A stretch of DNA of 64,000 nt, taken from assembly GCF_958295425.1 (NCBI RefSeq), contig NC_081146.1, positions 14,504,131-14,568,130 on the forward strand. The letters are read 5' to 3'. A program made the position numbers and the translations under genes. This document shows, in pieces, positions 37,451 through 50,379 of this stretch. Every line of letters begins with the position of its first letter. Position 1 is the first letter of the stretch. The notes below the pieces were generated by a model that had not been told where the DNA came from, did not search any database, and was given only the letters and a program-made list of their open reading frames with translations. The stretch is from Solea solea (taxonomy: Eukaryota; Chordata; Actinopteri; Pleuronectiformes; Soleidae).

Positions 37451-39660
37451 TAGTTTTGTTTCACAATTGATCCACATAGCCCACACACACATACGCACTT
37501 ATAGCAATTTACTATAACTAGGCATACTTATTTCTTTGAACATTTTTTTATTTAATTGATTTCATTCTTCATTTGCAAACATGGAGAAGCACAAGGGCCG
37601 TTACTGTTACACAAACAATTACTGTTATAAAGAAAATCACTAACTTTTTCCAAACTTCACACTCTTATTCAAATATGGTCTCTTCTGGTTAAAAAACAAC
37701 AACAACAACAGACAAAACTAAAAAGCAAAGGCTTGAAAATGGCAGTTCACCAGTGGGTGACATTCCAGTGGGCTCTCACTTGGTGTGACCTTGACATAAT
37801 ACAACATAACTCGTATCGAAACTCAAACCCTACAACTTTCCACACTTCCCCAAAATTTAGACTGTGGCATTGTGTAAAGGGAGTGGCTCAGGTGTGACGG
37901 TTCAAGTTGATGTGTTACTGTTACAGAGAGCGTTATATAAAAGATACAAGATTTCTGACGTTTTCTTTAGTCGGATAATCACTGTTTTACTACAAAATAA
38001 GACTAAAGCACTTTTCTGAGTGTAATAAATGTATAATATTGTCTGTTCTTCCCACACACAGATCACCTGAGTAGGTTATTAATATCATTATTGTGTGTTT
38101 TTAACACAGTTTTAAACTAATTGTGTAGTGTTTTGTAGGTGGTGTACTCATGGATTTTGTTCACTGTGGTGACTGAACGCACAATTTGAAACACATGCAG
38201 CTTGTTCCACATAAGCTTTGTCCTCACAGTTGGAAGAGTTTTGTGTGACTTCTGTTCGACCAATGCTTGTTGGCAACTGAAAAAGGAAGTTATTTGTTTT
38301 TTTTCTTTCTTTCCATGTCATGTCCCCTTTTCCCCAGTAGATATCCTGATTGAGCTTCTGAAAGATCCACTCCACATAAAGCTCCTGTCCCCTCATGTGT
38401 CATGTAGTACATGATGAATAACAGCAGAGAGCAGTATTACTTTACTTTTGTCATTCATAAGCTTTCACACTGTTGCTCTTGCAGCTTCAGCTACTATTTG
38501 TCTCCCACTATCTCAATATAGCATCAATGTCCAAAAGGTCATCTACCGACCGATGGAGTACTATCAGTAAAACCAGCAGAAAAGTGTAAAAAGTATTAGA
38601 CCACGTGTTTAACAGCCCCAGACATCATGGAACAAAGAGCACATTCACATTATTTTACATGCATCACTTCACTGAATTTAACGTTGAATGTAAACCAGAG
38701 TCTATTCATCATATTTGGAATTTCTAAGCCTTCTTAACACAGATGTAAATGTCCATGTGACAGTTTTTAAGTCAGAGCAGGTATGTAATGAAGAATACAA
38801 ATAATGAATGATTATTTTTGCCACCCTCCTACATCAATTCAATTTAAGCAATGGCTCAAATATTACTTTTATTTTTTACTTACCAGTACACCTCATTTTA
38901 AAAGCAAAGTGCCATGGAAACTGCTTGGGTAACTTATTCACTCACTTATATCCGAATAACAGTTGCATGATCACAGCAGATGTTTTGATCTTTCTTCTGA
39001 AGCAGCTAAATGAAATCCAGACATATTCTTTGGTCTTTGGTATTTACACCTTTTGCTGATGCATCATCGTATCAACTGAAACTTTAGGATATTTACGTCA
39101 TATAACAAGCTGTCTGTTGGAAGTATTTTTTTCAACAAACAGAAACAGATTAATATACTTCTTCAGACTCATATTTTAGGTAATACTGTATTAGAAAGAC
39201 CTGATATGCTCAAGTAAGTAGGGAAAATATATTGTTTTTGAAACTTCGGATATTTGTTTATATAGAACCATAAAGGGATATGTTTTATCTCTACTATTAG
39301 TTTGGAATTTTTTATTCATTAAAATGTTAAAAATCACTCTCCATTTAAGAAATGCTTGTTTGGCACTATTACAACTCTTCAAGTGTTAAACCGCTGAACA
39401 ATGTAGCTCAGTTATGAAACAGCATCTGTCTTTAATCTGTGGGGAAATACTCTTAATTATTTTTAGCAGTCTGGTTTCATAATGGTTTTTGTTTCCTTCT
39501 CCAAAGTTTTTTCTTTTTTCATTATCATCTTGTAAATTGGTTTCCAAACTATTTTGTTACCCGCAGAAAGTGATGCCATTAAAGGGTTTATTCATGAAAC
39601 TGCCAGAGCCAGTCCCAGTAGACACAGGGGGATTGGGGGACAACGTGAACAAATAGGGTT

Positions 39661-39775
39661 TTATTGTTATTATTGTTATTATTATTATTATTATTATTAT
39701 TAGTAGTAGTAGTAGTAGTAGTATTGTTATTGTTATTATTAGTATTATTATTAGTATTATAATTAGTATTCATTT
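39661..39775. repeat. (ATT/GTT/AGT)n trinucleotide tract
   Basis: About 115 bases of TTATTATTG and TAG triplets. The asparagine/threonine-only frame on the minus strand is produced by it. Confidence 0.95.
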
Positions 39776-40292
39776 AGTTTAAATCAGTGTCACAGTGGAT
39801 ATTGACTGACTGATAAGGACAATGAGTACAGTCCAATACAGTCTTGCACAGCCTGCATATTAACGTGGTAGTAATTGTCTGATCTGTTTTCCCCGTGAAA
39901 ACAGATACTAACTCCTTTGACTTGGATTGAGGTTAACAATACTTTATCTGCCTATTACTGTCTTCCTCCCAAAGCTTTCCCTTCTACTAGCACTCTCACT
40001 GGCCTCCTTAAGAAAATGTAAAAGCAGCAGACCTTTTAAAAGTTTAAAGTTTCTTTATGATGTGAATTCACTTACAATAAAGTTCAGGCTAATTACGGTT
40101 TCTCTAAAGCTGTGCATCACTGCACATTGTGCTAAATCAGCTGAGGTTTTCACTCTCAGTTGAGTTGATGATTAACTAATCCGCCAATGTTGGATTCTGT
40201 CTTGTGCTGTACGACCTCGAGTGTTACAGCTTCAGGTTTAAGTGGATGTTTAAATTGTACGTTGTACTTAAAACAGATAAAATGTTACAAAT

Positions 40293-41079
40293 GGGACCAC
40301 ATGGTTGGTGTAGTGGTTCGCACTCTTGACCTAGGTTCATGACCTGGTTTGAACAAGGGCCTTTCAGCATGGAGTTTGCATGTTCTCCCTGTGTGTGCAC
40401 ACATGGGTTCTCCCGGTTTCCTGCCACAGTCCAAAGACATGCAGGTTTGGGGATTAGGTCAATTGGGCACTCTAAATCAGAGGTCTCAAACTCGCGGCTC
40501 GCAGGCCACATGCGGCCCCCTAATATCAACTTATAATGAGATGTGGAGCCACTACCTCCTCCTCCTGTAGCTAGATTATAGACAGAATATAATACTAAAT
40601 ATGATTGTTATGTCAACAGGGAGCAATAGTTTTTATAATCATAATACCCAAGTTTATATCAATCACACTTCTAAATGTATTTAATGTAAAATGATACATA
40701 TATATGAGCATGTTTAGTGTTTGTATTACATGAAATGAAATAAAAAAAATACATAACATATTGTCATTTTTGATTTCAATAACATAAATATGTTTTTTAT
40801 TGTGAATCTTCCATATCATAACAAACACTTTTACTTTAGAATTCTGTGAGATATCATCGTGAATATCTTTATTGTGTTATTGTGATTTTTAGCTAATTTC
40901 CCCACATACTGTAGCTGAAACTTATATTTCATTACCAGTCCCCTCATTACCAGACTGGACACTCACTGTCCCCCAGGTCATTTGAGTTTGAGACCCCTGC
41001 TCTAAATTGACTGTGAGAGCGGATGGTTGTTTGTCTCTATGTGTGGCAGGGAAAGCGGTAGAAGATGGATGAATGGATG
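40293..41079 (+). repeat. tRNA-like teleost dispersed repeat, split by an insertion
   Basis: The left part (40293–40477) starts GGGACCACATGGTTGGTGTA and has A-box-like TGGTGTAGTGG and B-box-like GGTTTGAAC phrases. It continues through GAGTTTGCATGTTCTCCC and CAGTCCAAAGACATGCAGG. The right part (41000–41079) resumes at CTCTAAATTGACTGTGAG and ends AGAAGATGGATGAATGGATG. The two parts join exactly across the inserted hAT element. The body matches a very common fish interspersed repeat ending in GGATGGATGG. Confidence 0.75.
40478..40999. mobile_element. hAT-type non-autonomous element, 522 bp, perfect 8-bp TSD
   Basis: Starts CAGAGGTCTCAAACTC and ends with the complement of CAGGGGTCTCAAACTC. It is flanked by CTCTAAAT at 40470–40477 and 41000–41007. 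It sits inside the tRNA-like repeat, so the empty site can be reconstructed exactly. The interior is AT-rich with no transposase frame. The start includes the CGGCCC-type phrase usual in this MITE group. Confidence 0.9.
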
Positions 41080-41525
41080 TTATAAATGATTCTGTGCAAA
41101 ACGTGAGCAAGAATGACCCAGGTTGAACTTCAGTGCAACCTGCAATTAGTGAATAAACAAATGATAATGACACTGTTTATAATTAGTTTTACACCAGTGT
41201 GCCACACACCTGATAAGCATTTATGAGACAGAAAACATGCACAGGAGCCAAGTTATGTGTCACAGTCATCTGTGTACGAGACACAGAAACCAGGCACTGA
41301 CCACGGATTCATACTGAAGTCATGCCAGCGTAGTGCGTGGAATTCATGAGCAAAAAGAGCAAGCATGGAGGTCACTGAAAGTTTGATGAGCTTGCTTGAA
41401 TGTATTTAGATAAAGTAATATTCAACTAGTGAACTCAATTTTGAAATAAAAAGACACAAAAGGACCTGATAACGGAGAACCAGTATGAGGGGCCGTCAGG
41501 GACATTATTCAGAATTACCATTCAC

Positions 41526-42549
41526 ACAAACTAGTGAAATCCTCTCACACACACAACTGAAATGTTATGCTCTCACACACACATATGAAATGCGCTCACA
41601 CACACAACTGAAATGTTATATTCTCATACACACATATGAAATGCTCTCACACACACAACTGAAATGTTATATTCTCATACACACATATGAAATGCGCTCA
41701 CACACACAACTGAAATGTTATATTCTCATACACACATATGAAATGCTCTCACACACACAACTGAAATGTTATATTCTCATACACACATATGAAATGCGCT
41801 CACACACACAACTGAAATGTTATATTCTCATACACACATATGAAATCCTCTCACACACACAACTGAAATGTTATGCTCTCACACACACATATGAAATGCG
41901 CTCACACACACAACTGAAATGTTATATTCTCATACACACATATGAAATGCTCTCACACACACAACTGAAATGTTATATTCTCATACACACATATGAAATG
42001 CTCTCACACACACATATGAAATGCTCTCACACACACAACTGAAATGTTATATTCTCACACACTAGTGAAATCCTCTCACACACACAACTGAAATGTTATA
42101 TTCTCATACACACATATGAAATGCTCTCACACACACATATGAAATGCTCTCATACACACATATGACATGCTCTCACACACACATATGAAATGCTCTCATA
42201 CACACATATGAAATGCTCTCACACACACATATGAAATGCTCTCATACACACATATGAAATGCTCTCACACACACATATGAAATGCTCTCACACACACATA
42301 TGAAATGCTCTCATACACACATATGAAATGCTCTCATACACACATATGAAATGCTCTCACACACATGAAATGCTCTCACACACACATATGAAATGCTCTC
42401 ATACACACATATGAAATGCTCTCACACACACATATAAAATGCTCTCATACACACATATGACATGCTCTCACACACACATATGAAATGCTCTCATACACAC
42501 ATATGACATGCTCTCACACACACATATGAAATGCTCTCACACACACATA
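41526..42549. repeat. CA-rich minisatellite with 51-bp and 23-bp units
   Basis: Up to about 42060 the array is mostly a 51-bp compound unit: a CTCACACACACAACTGAAATG half plus a CTCATACACACATATGAAATG half. After that it is mostly 23-bp units, CTCTCACACACACATATGAA plus ATG, alternating CACACA and ATACACA forms. Because 51 is a multiple of three, a 185-codon frame stays open with a 17-residue period. It has no start context, domain or splice signals and I do not call it a gene. Confidence 0.95.
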
Positions 42550-43139
42550 ATTGAATGACTGTGGATTCCATTAAAGACTGCACACCGGCAGCAAAATGGA
42601 TGACACATCGCTAGTAAAATCTATAAAATCCAGTCTGGTTCAGTTGTTCAGTTTGCCCTGTGTTTGGTCAGGTTTGTTTTGGCAGGCCACCAGAGTCACT
42701 CAATATGGCACAATGACAAAGCAAACAGCACACTTATAAAACCATGATTCTAATGTAGACAGCCATCACAATTATGAATCCACAGGTGATGACAGAAAAG
42801 GTGTGACTGCTTCAGAGGACAGGTGAGGTTATTTAGCACATTTTAGTAAAGAAAAATATAAGATGGCATCTAAACTACCACAGTACCACACTGACATTTG
42901 AATTGAGCTGTAGTGTATGGTGTCTTTATTTATTTTGCAGGCATTTGCTGGTAAAATGAAATAATGAACATGTATTTTTTTTGCCTGTCGGTGAATCTTA
43001 ATGAAAGTTTATGGGATCATAATGCAAAAGTGTCGTAAAGACTTTGTAGGTAATCTGCCAAGATGCATCGCCCGGTGACACAGATAGAACTTTATCACCT
43101 TTCCTGGGATTATAAGCAAAAAAATAAAAGGATAAAATT

Positions 43140-43330
43140 AAATTCAATTTTATTTATATAGCCCAACATACAGCAAGTGACACTCCACAAAAACCCTTTT
43201 ACAGGGGAAAAAAAGGAGAAACCTCAGGAAGAGTCACAGAGGAGGGATCCCTCTCCCAGGACAGACAGATGTGCAGTAAGTGTCACATGTAGAGAAACAA
43301 AGTCAACAGATTGCAGACAACATCAAATTC
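43140..43330 (+). repeat. Dispersed teleost repeat (TTTATTTATATAGC type)
   Basis: Contains AATTCAATTTTATTTATATA followed by GGAGAAACCTCAGGAAGAG and GAGGGATCCCTCTCCCAGG. I know this phrase order from repeats widespread in percomorph genomes. The ends are not defined. Confidence 0.6.
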
Positions 43331-45678
43331 AAGAGAGGAAAGAGAAAAGATAGAGACCAGGGAGCATTTCACAAATCAATAACATTAATAGCAATTCTCA
43401 TCATCAGTATTAGTAAGCAGTAATGAGTATAGCTATGTAATATATAGTAAAGAAATTGGCAATATGAGATGGAGTCAGTAACAGGCACCAGATACTTCAT
43501 TCAGTTGAAACATTTCAGCAGTGAGGACACTGAGTACTGGACAGTTACCAGATAATTGATAATATGGGACTCACCATTGCTTATTTTAATCTGCAGTTAA
43601 GGTAATGTATTAATAAGACTAAATACATTTTGAAAGATCTGATAATCTTTAAAGTGTAAAAAACAAAAGGTTGACGTTATGAGTATGTTAAAATACATTG
43701 AAAGTGATTCATAACTGAATGGGTTTTTTTGGTTGATCAAATTTCCATTGAAGCAGGATACCTGCAGAGGATGTGGCAGTCTGGCTTTGTCTTGAAAACG
43801 TCAGTCGTGGTTTTTATTCACATACTGTGTGTGTTGACTCTTTTCGCCTTGTAGGTAGGTCAATGGAATTCTTACTCCATCTGAAACATCACTGATTAAC
43901 CTCTACTGACACAGCAGACAGCAGTTACACGGTCATCAGGACTAAATCTGAACTTTACTACCTGCCAAGCGGGTTGCATCAGTCTGTCACTAAATAAGAT
44001 TCAATAAAAGTGAAGTATCTCGAAAACAACTCAGCAGTAAGCAATTGATCATGGTGAAAGAGAAGGAGAAGACATGAGGAGAGATACAGAATATCGGTCA
44101 TGTACACACAAGCATGCATGCAAGTAAGCACACAAGCCCACTCATTTCACAGTAAGAAATCAATGCTGTTTCCAGCCCAAACCAGTTCTGTTAGCTCTTT
44201 GTTTGAAGACAAAACAAAAGCACAACTGCATTATCCTGCTTTTGTGGTTTAATACCTTTCCAACAGTCTGCTATGAGATTTTTTTCTCATAGCAAACCAT
44301 TAGAAAGGTTCACAAGAGGTGAACAAAAGGATGGAAACACTAACACATCTGAAATCAAACAGGTCCTAGACAGAGCAGCCAGTCATCCTTAAACCTAAAT
44401 TGGGTTTTATACGATTCACTGAGCATATACGAAATACCCAATGGAAAGAGATGGTTGATCATCACCATTAGGTAAGATGACAATACACTGCAGCTGATAC
44501 AGTTTCACCTCTAACCTTTGTGTGACCTGTGATCATTCTCTCTGAATTGATTGACAAATGTTCGACATGTACACTATTGACTTGCATGCATGAACAACCT
44601 GTGCACTAACACACGCACACACACAGCTGAAGATGACTTAACATACACCACACAGACCGACACACACTTCCTGTGCCTACGCACATGCATTCAAATCGTG
44701 GGTTTTAGCAATGACGAACTTTGCCTGAAAATCAATTCCCATTCATACTGATTGTAGAAACATAAATGGTTGCAGTAAAGACAGATAATTAGTTTAGTTT
44801 AGTTCATTTATTTATTTTGAACATAAAGATATTTAGGTATTTGTGTGACAAAATTATGAATAGATGGATAACGGTCAAAAAATAAAGTGTACATCATGTT
44901 ATAAACATTTTGTGATTATGATATCAAAATGATTATGTTATCATCCAATTTTCTCGGTTTCAATTTTCTTCTTCCTCTTCTTCTTGACATTTCCATACAG
45001 TATACACAAATTGAACAATTCGGAGTGTGGGTCGCATCATGGTGGAATTGGTCCTACTTGAACACGTATTGTGGTGGTACTGGTCAAAAACATAAAAGCC
45101 ATTTGAGAAACTGTAATTAAATACTATAATTGACCAGAGCATGCATTCGATATTTCAGCGGGGGAAAGTTGCTTTGCAATGGAAACAGTTGGAGAAAGAA
45201 TGTATGACAACCACAAACAGAAACATTGAGCTCACCTACATCTCTAAAAACTTTCCAACCAAACCGCAAAGGTTCACATATTATTGGGTTGTCTGTACTA
45301 TTTCCCACAACATGACGCAAAGTTGAAAGTGACTTAGAGTTAGTTAAGTGATTGTTGCTTTCTATTGGTCACAATAACCTACAAATTATCTTCAGCAGTA
45401 AAAATTCATTTGGAAATGACTTGGTAAGATTGTCTTGTATTGTATTAAATTTTGTAAATACCCTTGTCTGATAACACTGATAACTCATGCACACTGCCAC
45501 AGACAGGTTTCCGGGACGTACTTGCAAAAACATTCAGCTCATGGAGGTTTTTCCCATGCGTGTCTGGAAGCAACATTGTGTCTGTGCCAGAGAGAGTTTA
45601 CAGGAATTGGGGGAGAGGTGAAGCAATAACGGCTGTGTAAGAACTGATGCTACAACCTCAGAGCAAGAAATTAGACAA

Positions 45679-45703
45679 TGTGTGTGTGTGTGTGTGTGTG
45701 TGT
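45679..45703. repeat. (GT)n microsatellite
   Basis: About twelve TG units. Confidence 0.9.
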
Positions 45704-46885
45704 TTGTGAGACAGAGAGCTAATACAGTATAAAGTAAATATGACTTGATGTTAGTTTCTTTGACACAGTTTATTTCAGTGAAAATGGAGGAATTTGTTAT
45801 CACCTTAACTACTTCATCAATCACATTTAAAAACAGAACTTCTCATAGTACGCGTTTTGCACATAATGCATTTATACTGTGCATCTATAAATGTATATCT
45901 GTGCGCTTGTGTGTTTACCTGTGAATGGTGTCTGTGTGTCAAATTGATCCTTTTCTATTTCTCTTGTGTAAGAACATCATGGCTGCTGTAGCATCCCGAT
46001 ATCTGAGCATGCAACAAACCTGCGTGCATGCAGGGACGGTAACATCGGCAACTATTGTATCATTTAACTGAACATAGTCCTGTCATGGCACCTGTAGCAT
46101 CCAGATTGTTTGGGTGACATGAATGCAGATGTTGTGCCACTTATATTTGCTGAAGTACAGAGATGTCGTTCAGGACATGTGAAGCGATTTGAATATAAAA
46201 ATCCTCACAATAGGATTAGTTTCTATTTATCAGCATATTCATTTGATCCAGAACCAACAAGACGTCTGTGTATTTGTGGTGATTCAACAACAACACAGTA
46301 CAGTCTGAATAAACAACTGAGCATTTGTTTTTAGAAATAGTAGTCTATATTGATCAGGTGTGAACACTGATCATTTATAAATGGGCAACACACCAATCAA
46401 GGTGTGCTGGTTTGATTAAATCTTGATATTGAGGCTTGAGTCTGAGATAATCCTGAAAAAGGGATACTGTTTAGATAAAGGCCTCGAATGACAAATGCAG
46501 GGAGATAATGCCATTGAGTGTATCTAATGAATCTGATAAAGACGTCACATGGCTAGACACTAAATCCAAAAGCAAAGTCTCTGTGCTTGAATACATAATC
46601 ACAGTTATATACGTGAAGGGTTGTATAACTTAATGCTATAGAACAGGCCTGCTACATGGACTTACAGGATATTGCATAGCCCCAATACTCAAATGTATGA
46701 CTACTGACTCCTGGCTGAAAAACTAACATTTAATGCTCTCTTAATTTTGCTTGTTGTGCTGTGTTATAAAACTGACATAAAGGCTGTTACATAACATAAG
46801 ATATGTAAGAAAGACATGAACAGCATGCATCTCACTTAGATGTGGAGTTTGATTTTTAGGAACAAACCACCCCCAAGGCTGCTCC

Positions 46886-47100
46886 CATTGTGTCAGTACA
46901 CACAGCTATCTTGCAAGGTAAACAATTGTTTTTCAAGCAATCCCAAATCTAGATCACCACCAAAATCAAAGAATGTCTTCTATGGGCCATAAACTACAGT
47001 CCATCCACAAGAATTGTCAACCAAATCCGACCTTCCCTTCTTGAATAGTGCTGCTCAAAGACAGATTAACAAACAGACAAACGCAGCAGTAAACAAAGTT
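46886..47100 (-). repeat. Antisense copy of the GGAGGTTATGTT dispersed repeat
   Basis: Read on the minus strand it contains a TTTTGGTGGTGATCTAGATT phrase. On the plus strand it ends with a CAGATTAACAAACAGACAAA phrase. Both match the copy at 15531–15720 in opposite orientation. Confidence 0.5.
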
Positions 47101-47793
47101 AAGAGCTAGATGTTAACTAGATTAGTTTAGCATGAACACTGAAATCAGAGTTAGCCTGGTTATATAGACTGAATGAGTCTGGACAGAGAGTCAAACCAAG
47201 AGTTCAGTGTACAGGGATAAGTATGATGACACCACATAACGTCTGGTAAACCATAATCTGTATTTTTGCTCTGGATTAAACACCTAAATACAATCAGATA
47301 GAGAGAACAGGAGATGATTAATAAGCCAATTTCTTATTTATTTATTTTCTTAATTTTTTAAGTATCAAAGGGAAGGCTGCTCATTAATCACAAATTGATT
47401 GCACTACTCAGATTTTGTACACGGATTTTATGTTTTTCAACTGATTAAGTGCAAAGTAAATGGCGATTGCAGCTGTTTGTTGAGTGCAATAGAAAAAAAA
47501 AATGGCATTAATGAAATGTAGTGGAGCCAGAAAAAGAAGTTAATATTCACATTGCTACTTTTCTACCCAGTCACTTCATTGAATCACTGAGCTACTGTAC
47601 AACCTTGACACAGTCACTGAAATAAGTTTGAGGACAGGGACTGAGAGCAGGTCAAGTTAATGTGTTACCAACTTTGGCTTTGAGGCGCCATTGTGAAATC
47701 CTTTTGTGAATACGTGCAGGCCATTCAAATCTGTGAGGGGAGTAAGGGAGGGTTTATGGTCAAAGGAGCTTATCTCAGCAATCGATCCTCTGG

Positions 47794-47800
47794 TATAAAT
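47794..47800 (+). promoter_or_regulatory. TATA box of the upstream ncoa7-like promoter
   Basis: TATAAAT lies about 110 bases before the ATG at 47905, leaving a 5' UTR of roughly 80 bases. The exon then ends in a strong GTAAGT donor at 47931. Confidence 0.65.
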
Positions 47801-47904
47801 GCAGACGACGGGAGAGACTCAGTAGACCTGCTGGATAAGCACTGAGCCTCCAATACTACAATTTACTTCTCTTCACAGTTTCCACACTTCATCTTCAGTC
47901 AGCC

Positions 47905-50337
47905 ATGGGAGTTGCATACAGCGTTGGAGAGTAAGTGAAACGCATCAGCAGCAAGTTTTTAAATATGCTGCTTTCTGAATCACGGTGTGGTTATCAGAAC
48001 TTCAGTTTGGTCATCTTGGGTCCACTAACATGCAAGGAGGATGTGAGCTTTGTGCTCCAACCATTTAATTCTGACAAGATTCTCAATCCAATCTTTTCTT
48101 AAAGACACATAGCATTGATCAGTGTTGCTTGTGTTTATTTATTTATTTATTTTCTACCTATGTGCAAGGACAGCATATGAAATTGTAAATTGCATTCAAT
48201 GGTAGAGAGCTAATCAATAGGCTACATAGAAGCCATAGAGTTGTGTGTTTGTGATGTAGGTGGGAGAAACAGATATCCTTCCACTTCCCAAAATTCCTCA
48301 TCGCAGAATGACTTCATGTTTAAAACATCCAGTGTGTCAGTTTCCTGTTTTTCGTGACAAGACACGTTTCAGTTGTGAAATGGCATTTGCTCAACCAAGC
48401 CAATTATTATAAATGCTTTGAAATGTCAGCAACATTATGAAGCACAAGTCAAACGATGCTCTTGCTATATTTCAGATGAGGTGGTTATGTTTAGTGTTCT
48501 GTTTTACTTTGACATCTGTGTTTGATGGTGGGGGTGTTCCCTCCCACATGTGGCCATAGCAAGTGATAGGAATGACAACTCTTATTTGTGCATTTAAGTA
48601 ATACAAAAAAATCACTTTTTGTCCCTGCAGGGTTGACCACCTCTACACGTTCTTTGTGCAGTGGTCACCAGATATCTACACGAAAGGCAACAAAAAGCAC
48701 GTCCAGCCCGGCTACATCATCAGAGACAAGCATCCCAATCATTATCTGGTTGTGGAGAACAACAAGGCGGCTGTGATCAACAAGCTCCTCAGCCATCCTG
48801 TCAACAAAACTGACCAGCAATGGGAGGTAGGTACTACACTACCACACACACATACATGTTTTAAAGTGATATTTCAGGCTTTTATGAAGTGTAGTCGTGT
48901 GTAAGTACACTGATGTCACCGAGTACACCGCCATCACGGAGAACCAATCTGAGAGGAAAAACAGAGCTTAGCAAAGCAACTAAAGACCCACCTCATAAAA
49001 TATAACCCCTGCTGCTTTATCTCACAGCTGTCCATGACTGGAAACTGAAGTTTGTGTCGCTCACTCCCCCTGCACCAATTTCCTGTGAGACAATTGGCAA
49101 TTTTACCACACGGCACAGAGGACTCATTGATCCACTGTCACCTCCATCAGCATAGTTCAATTGTGCTTTTTTGTGACTTTGATAAAGAAAGATAAATCGG
49201 CTGACTTATTGTTATGACACAGTAAACTAAAGCAAACAGATTTTATTAGGTGAGCCTTTGGTTAAGTGGCTAATATCAGCTTTTCCTTGTGTGCCCACGT
49301 GCAGCTGTGGTCTTGGGGATGGAGGTGCACTCAGTGAAGTCAGTGTCAACTGTGTTTATACCTCATACAACCTCCCCTCAAAAATAATTAGTAAAACAAA
49401 AAAGAAAAAGAAAAAAAGCAAAGCTTTCTGTGGCTATAAAAGACAGGTTCATATTTAGGTCATATGGGTTAAACGGATTATCCTCAACTCTGCAGCAGCA
49501 TCACTAGTGCTATAAATTTGTGAGCAGAACCACCAAGGTTTCCTGGTTTACAGTAAATCAGATCTGAATTGGAGTCAAGGAGTTTGGCTGTTGTCCCAGA
49601 GGTTCTGGGAAATCCCACAGTCTCCATATATGGACATCCTTTCCCTTTCGTACTCACACGCTCACACACCGCCGTTCACTTTCCTGTTTAATGAGAAAAG
49701 AAACCGTTCAGTGTCAGAACGAGCCAATCAGAGCACCCTGTGCACGTGTTTCCAACCAATCGCGTTTCACACACACACACACACACACACACGCAGAGTG
49801 AAAGTTACCCACCCATCCAGCGGGTACAAAACTGAATGGATAGCGCATGGTCAGAGTTATTGTGTGGGTAAGGTGAGCGACAGAGAAACGAGCAGACATG
49901 AAGCGCTTGCCAGAAAATATCCAAGTTCTGTACATTGCCAGCAGTAATTGCATGGAGCCGTACGTGGAGGTAGGACGACTCAGCTGCTTTACCGGTTGTT
50001 TTATCATCAGCATCTTCCCTCCATCTGCTCTTAAATCTGTCGTCTCAGCGGAAGTCTAGCTGCTGTAGTTATTGATTCACAATTCACGATGTTCTGTGGA
50101 CTACTAACTTACTAGTACAATATCTAGGCCACAGTGAAGTCTACCCACTGCCATGTGCACGTAAATGCAGTTGGGAGCATGGGGGAAGGAGTTATATGAG
50201 AATTAAGCTACTAATATGAGAGTATTCAAAAAAAAACAGCAAACTCTTTTTACAGGAGGAAACAAAATAGGAACATTTAAAAAATACAAAATGACTGACA
50301 ACATATATATATGTATATATGTATATATATATGTATG

Positions 50338-50379
<42 letters not shown>

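Larger units (their letters stand above)
35890..40292. other. Intergenic DNA, no gene seen
   Basis: The stretch is AT-rich with only short frames. It contains the CA-rich repeat at 37229–37450 and the ATT-rich tract at 39661–39775. No exon could be supported. Confidence 0.55.
42560..47793. other. Intergenic DNA, no gene seen
   Basis: No exon is supported. It contains a dispersed repeat at 43140–43330, a GT microsatellite at 45679–45703 and an antisense dispersed repeat at 46886–47100. No LysM- or GRAM-encoding exons of a full-length ncoa7 were found here. Confidence 0.5.

Noticed and set aside
40300..40360. A tRNA gene
   Set aside because: A- and B-box-like words are present, but no cloverleaf could be formed, and the sequence continues into a known type of dispersed repeat.
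41485..42042. 185-codon open frame with 17-residue repeats as a repetitive protein gene
   Set aside because: It is entirely explained by a 51-bp minisatellite. It has no splice signals, signal peptide or known domain, and the frame is lost where the unit length changes.
41526..42549. CRISPR-like array of regular repeats
   Set aside because: Units abut without unique spacers and the host is clearly a vertebrate; it is a minisatellite.
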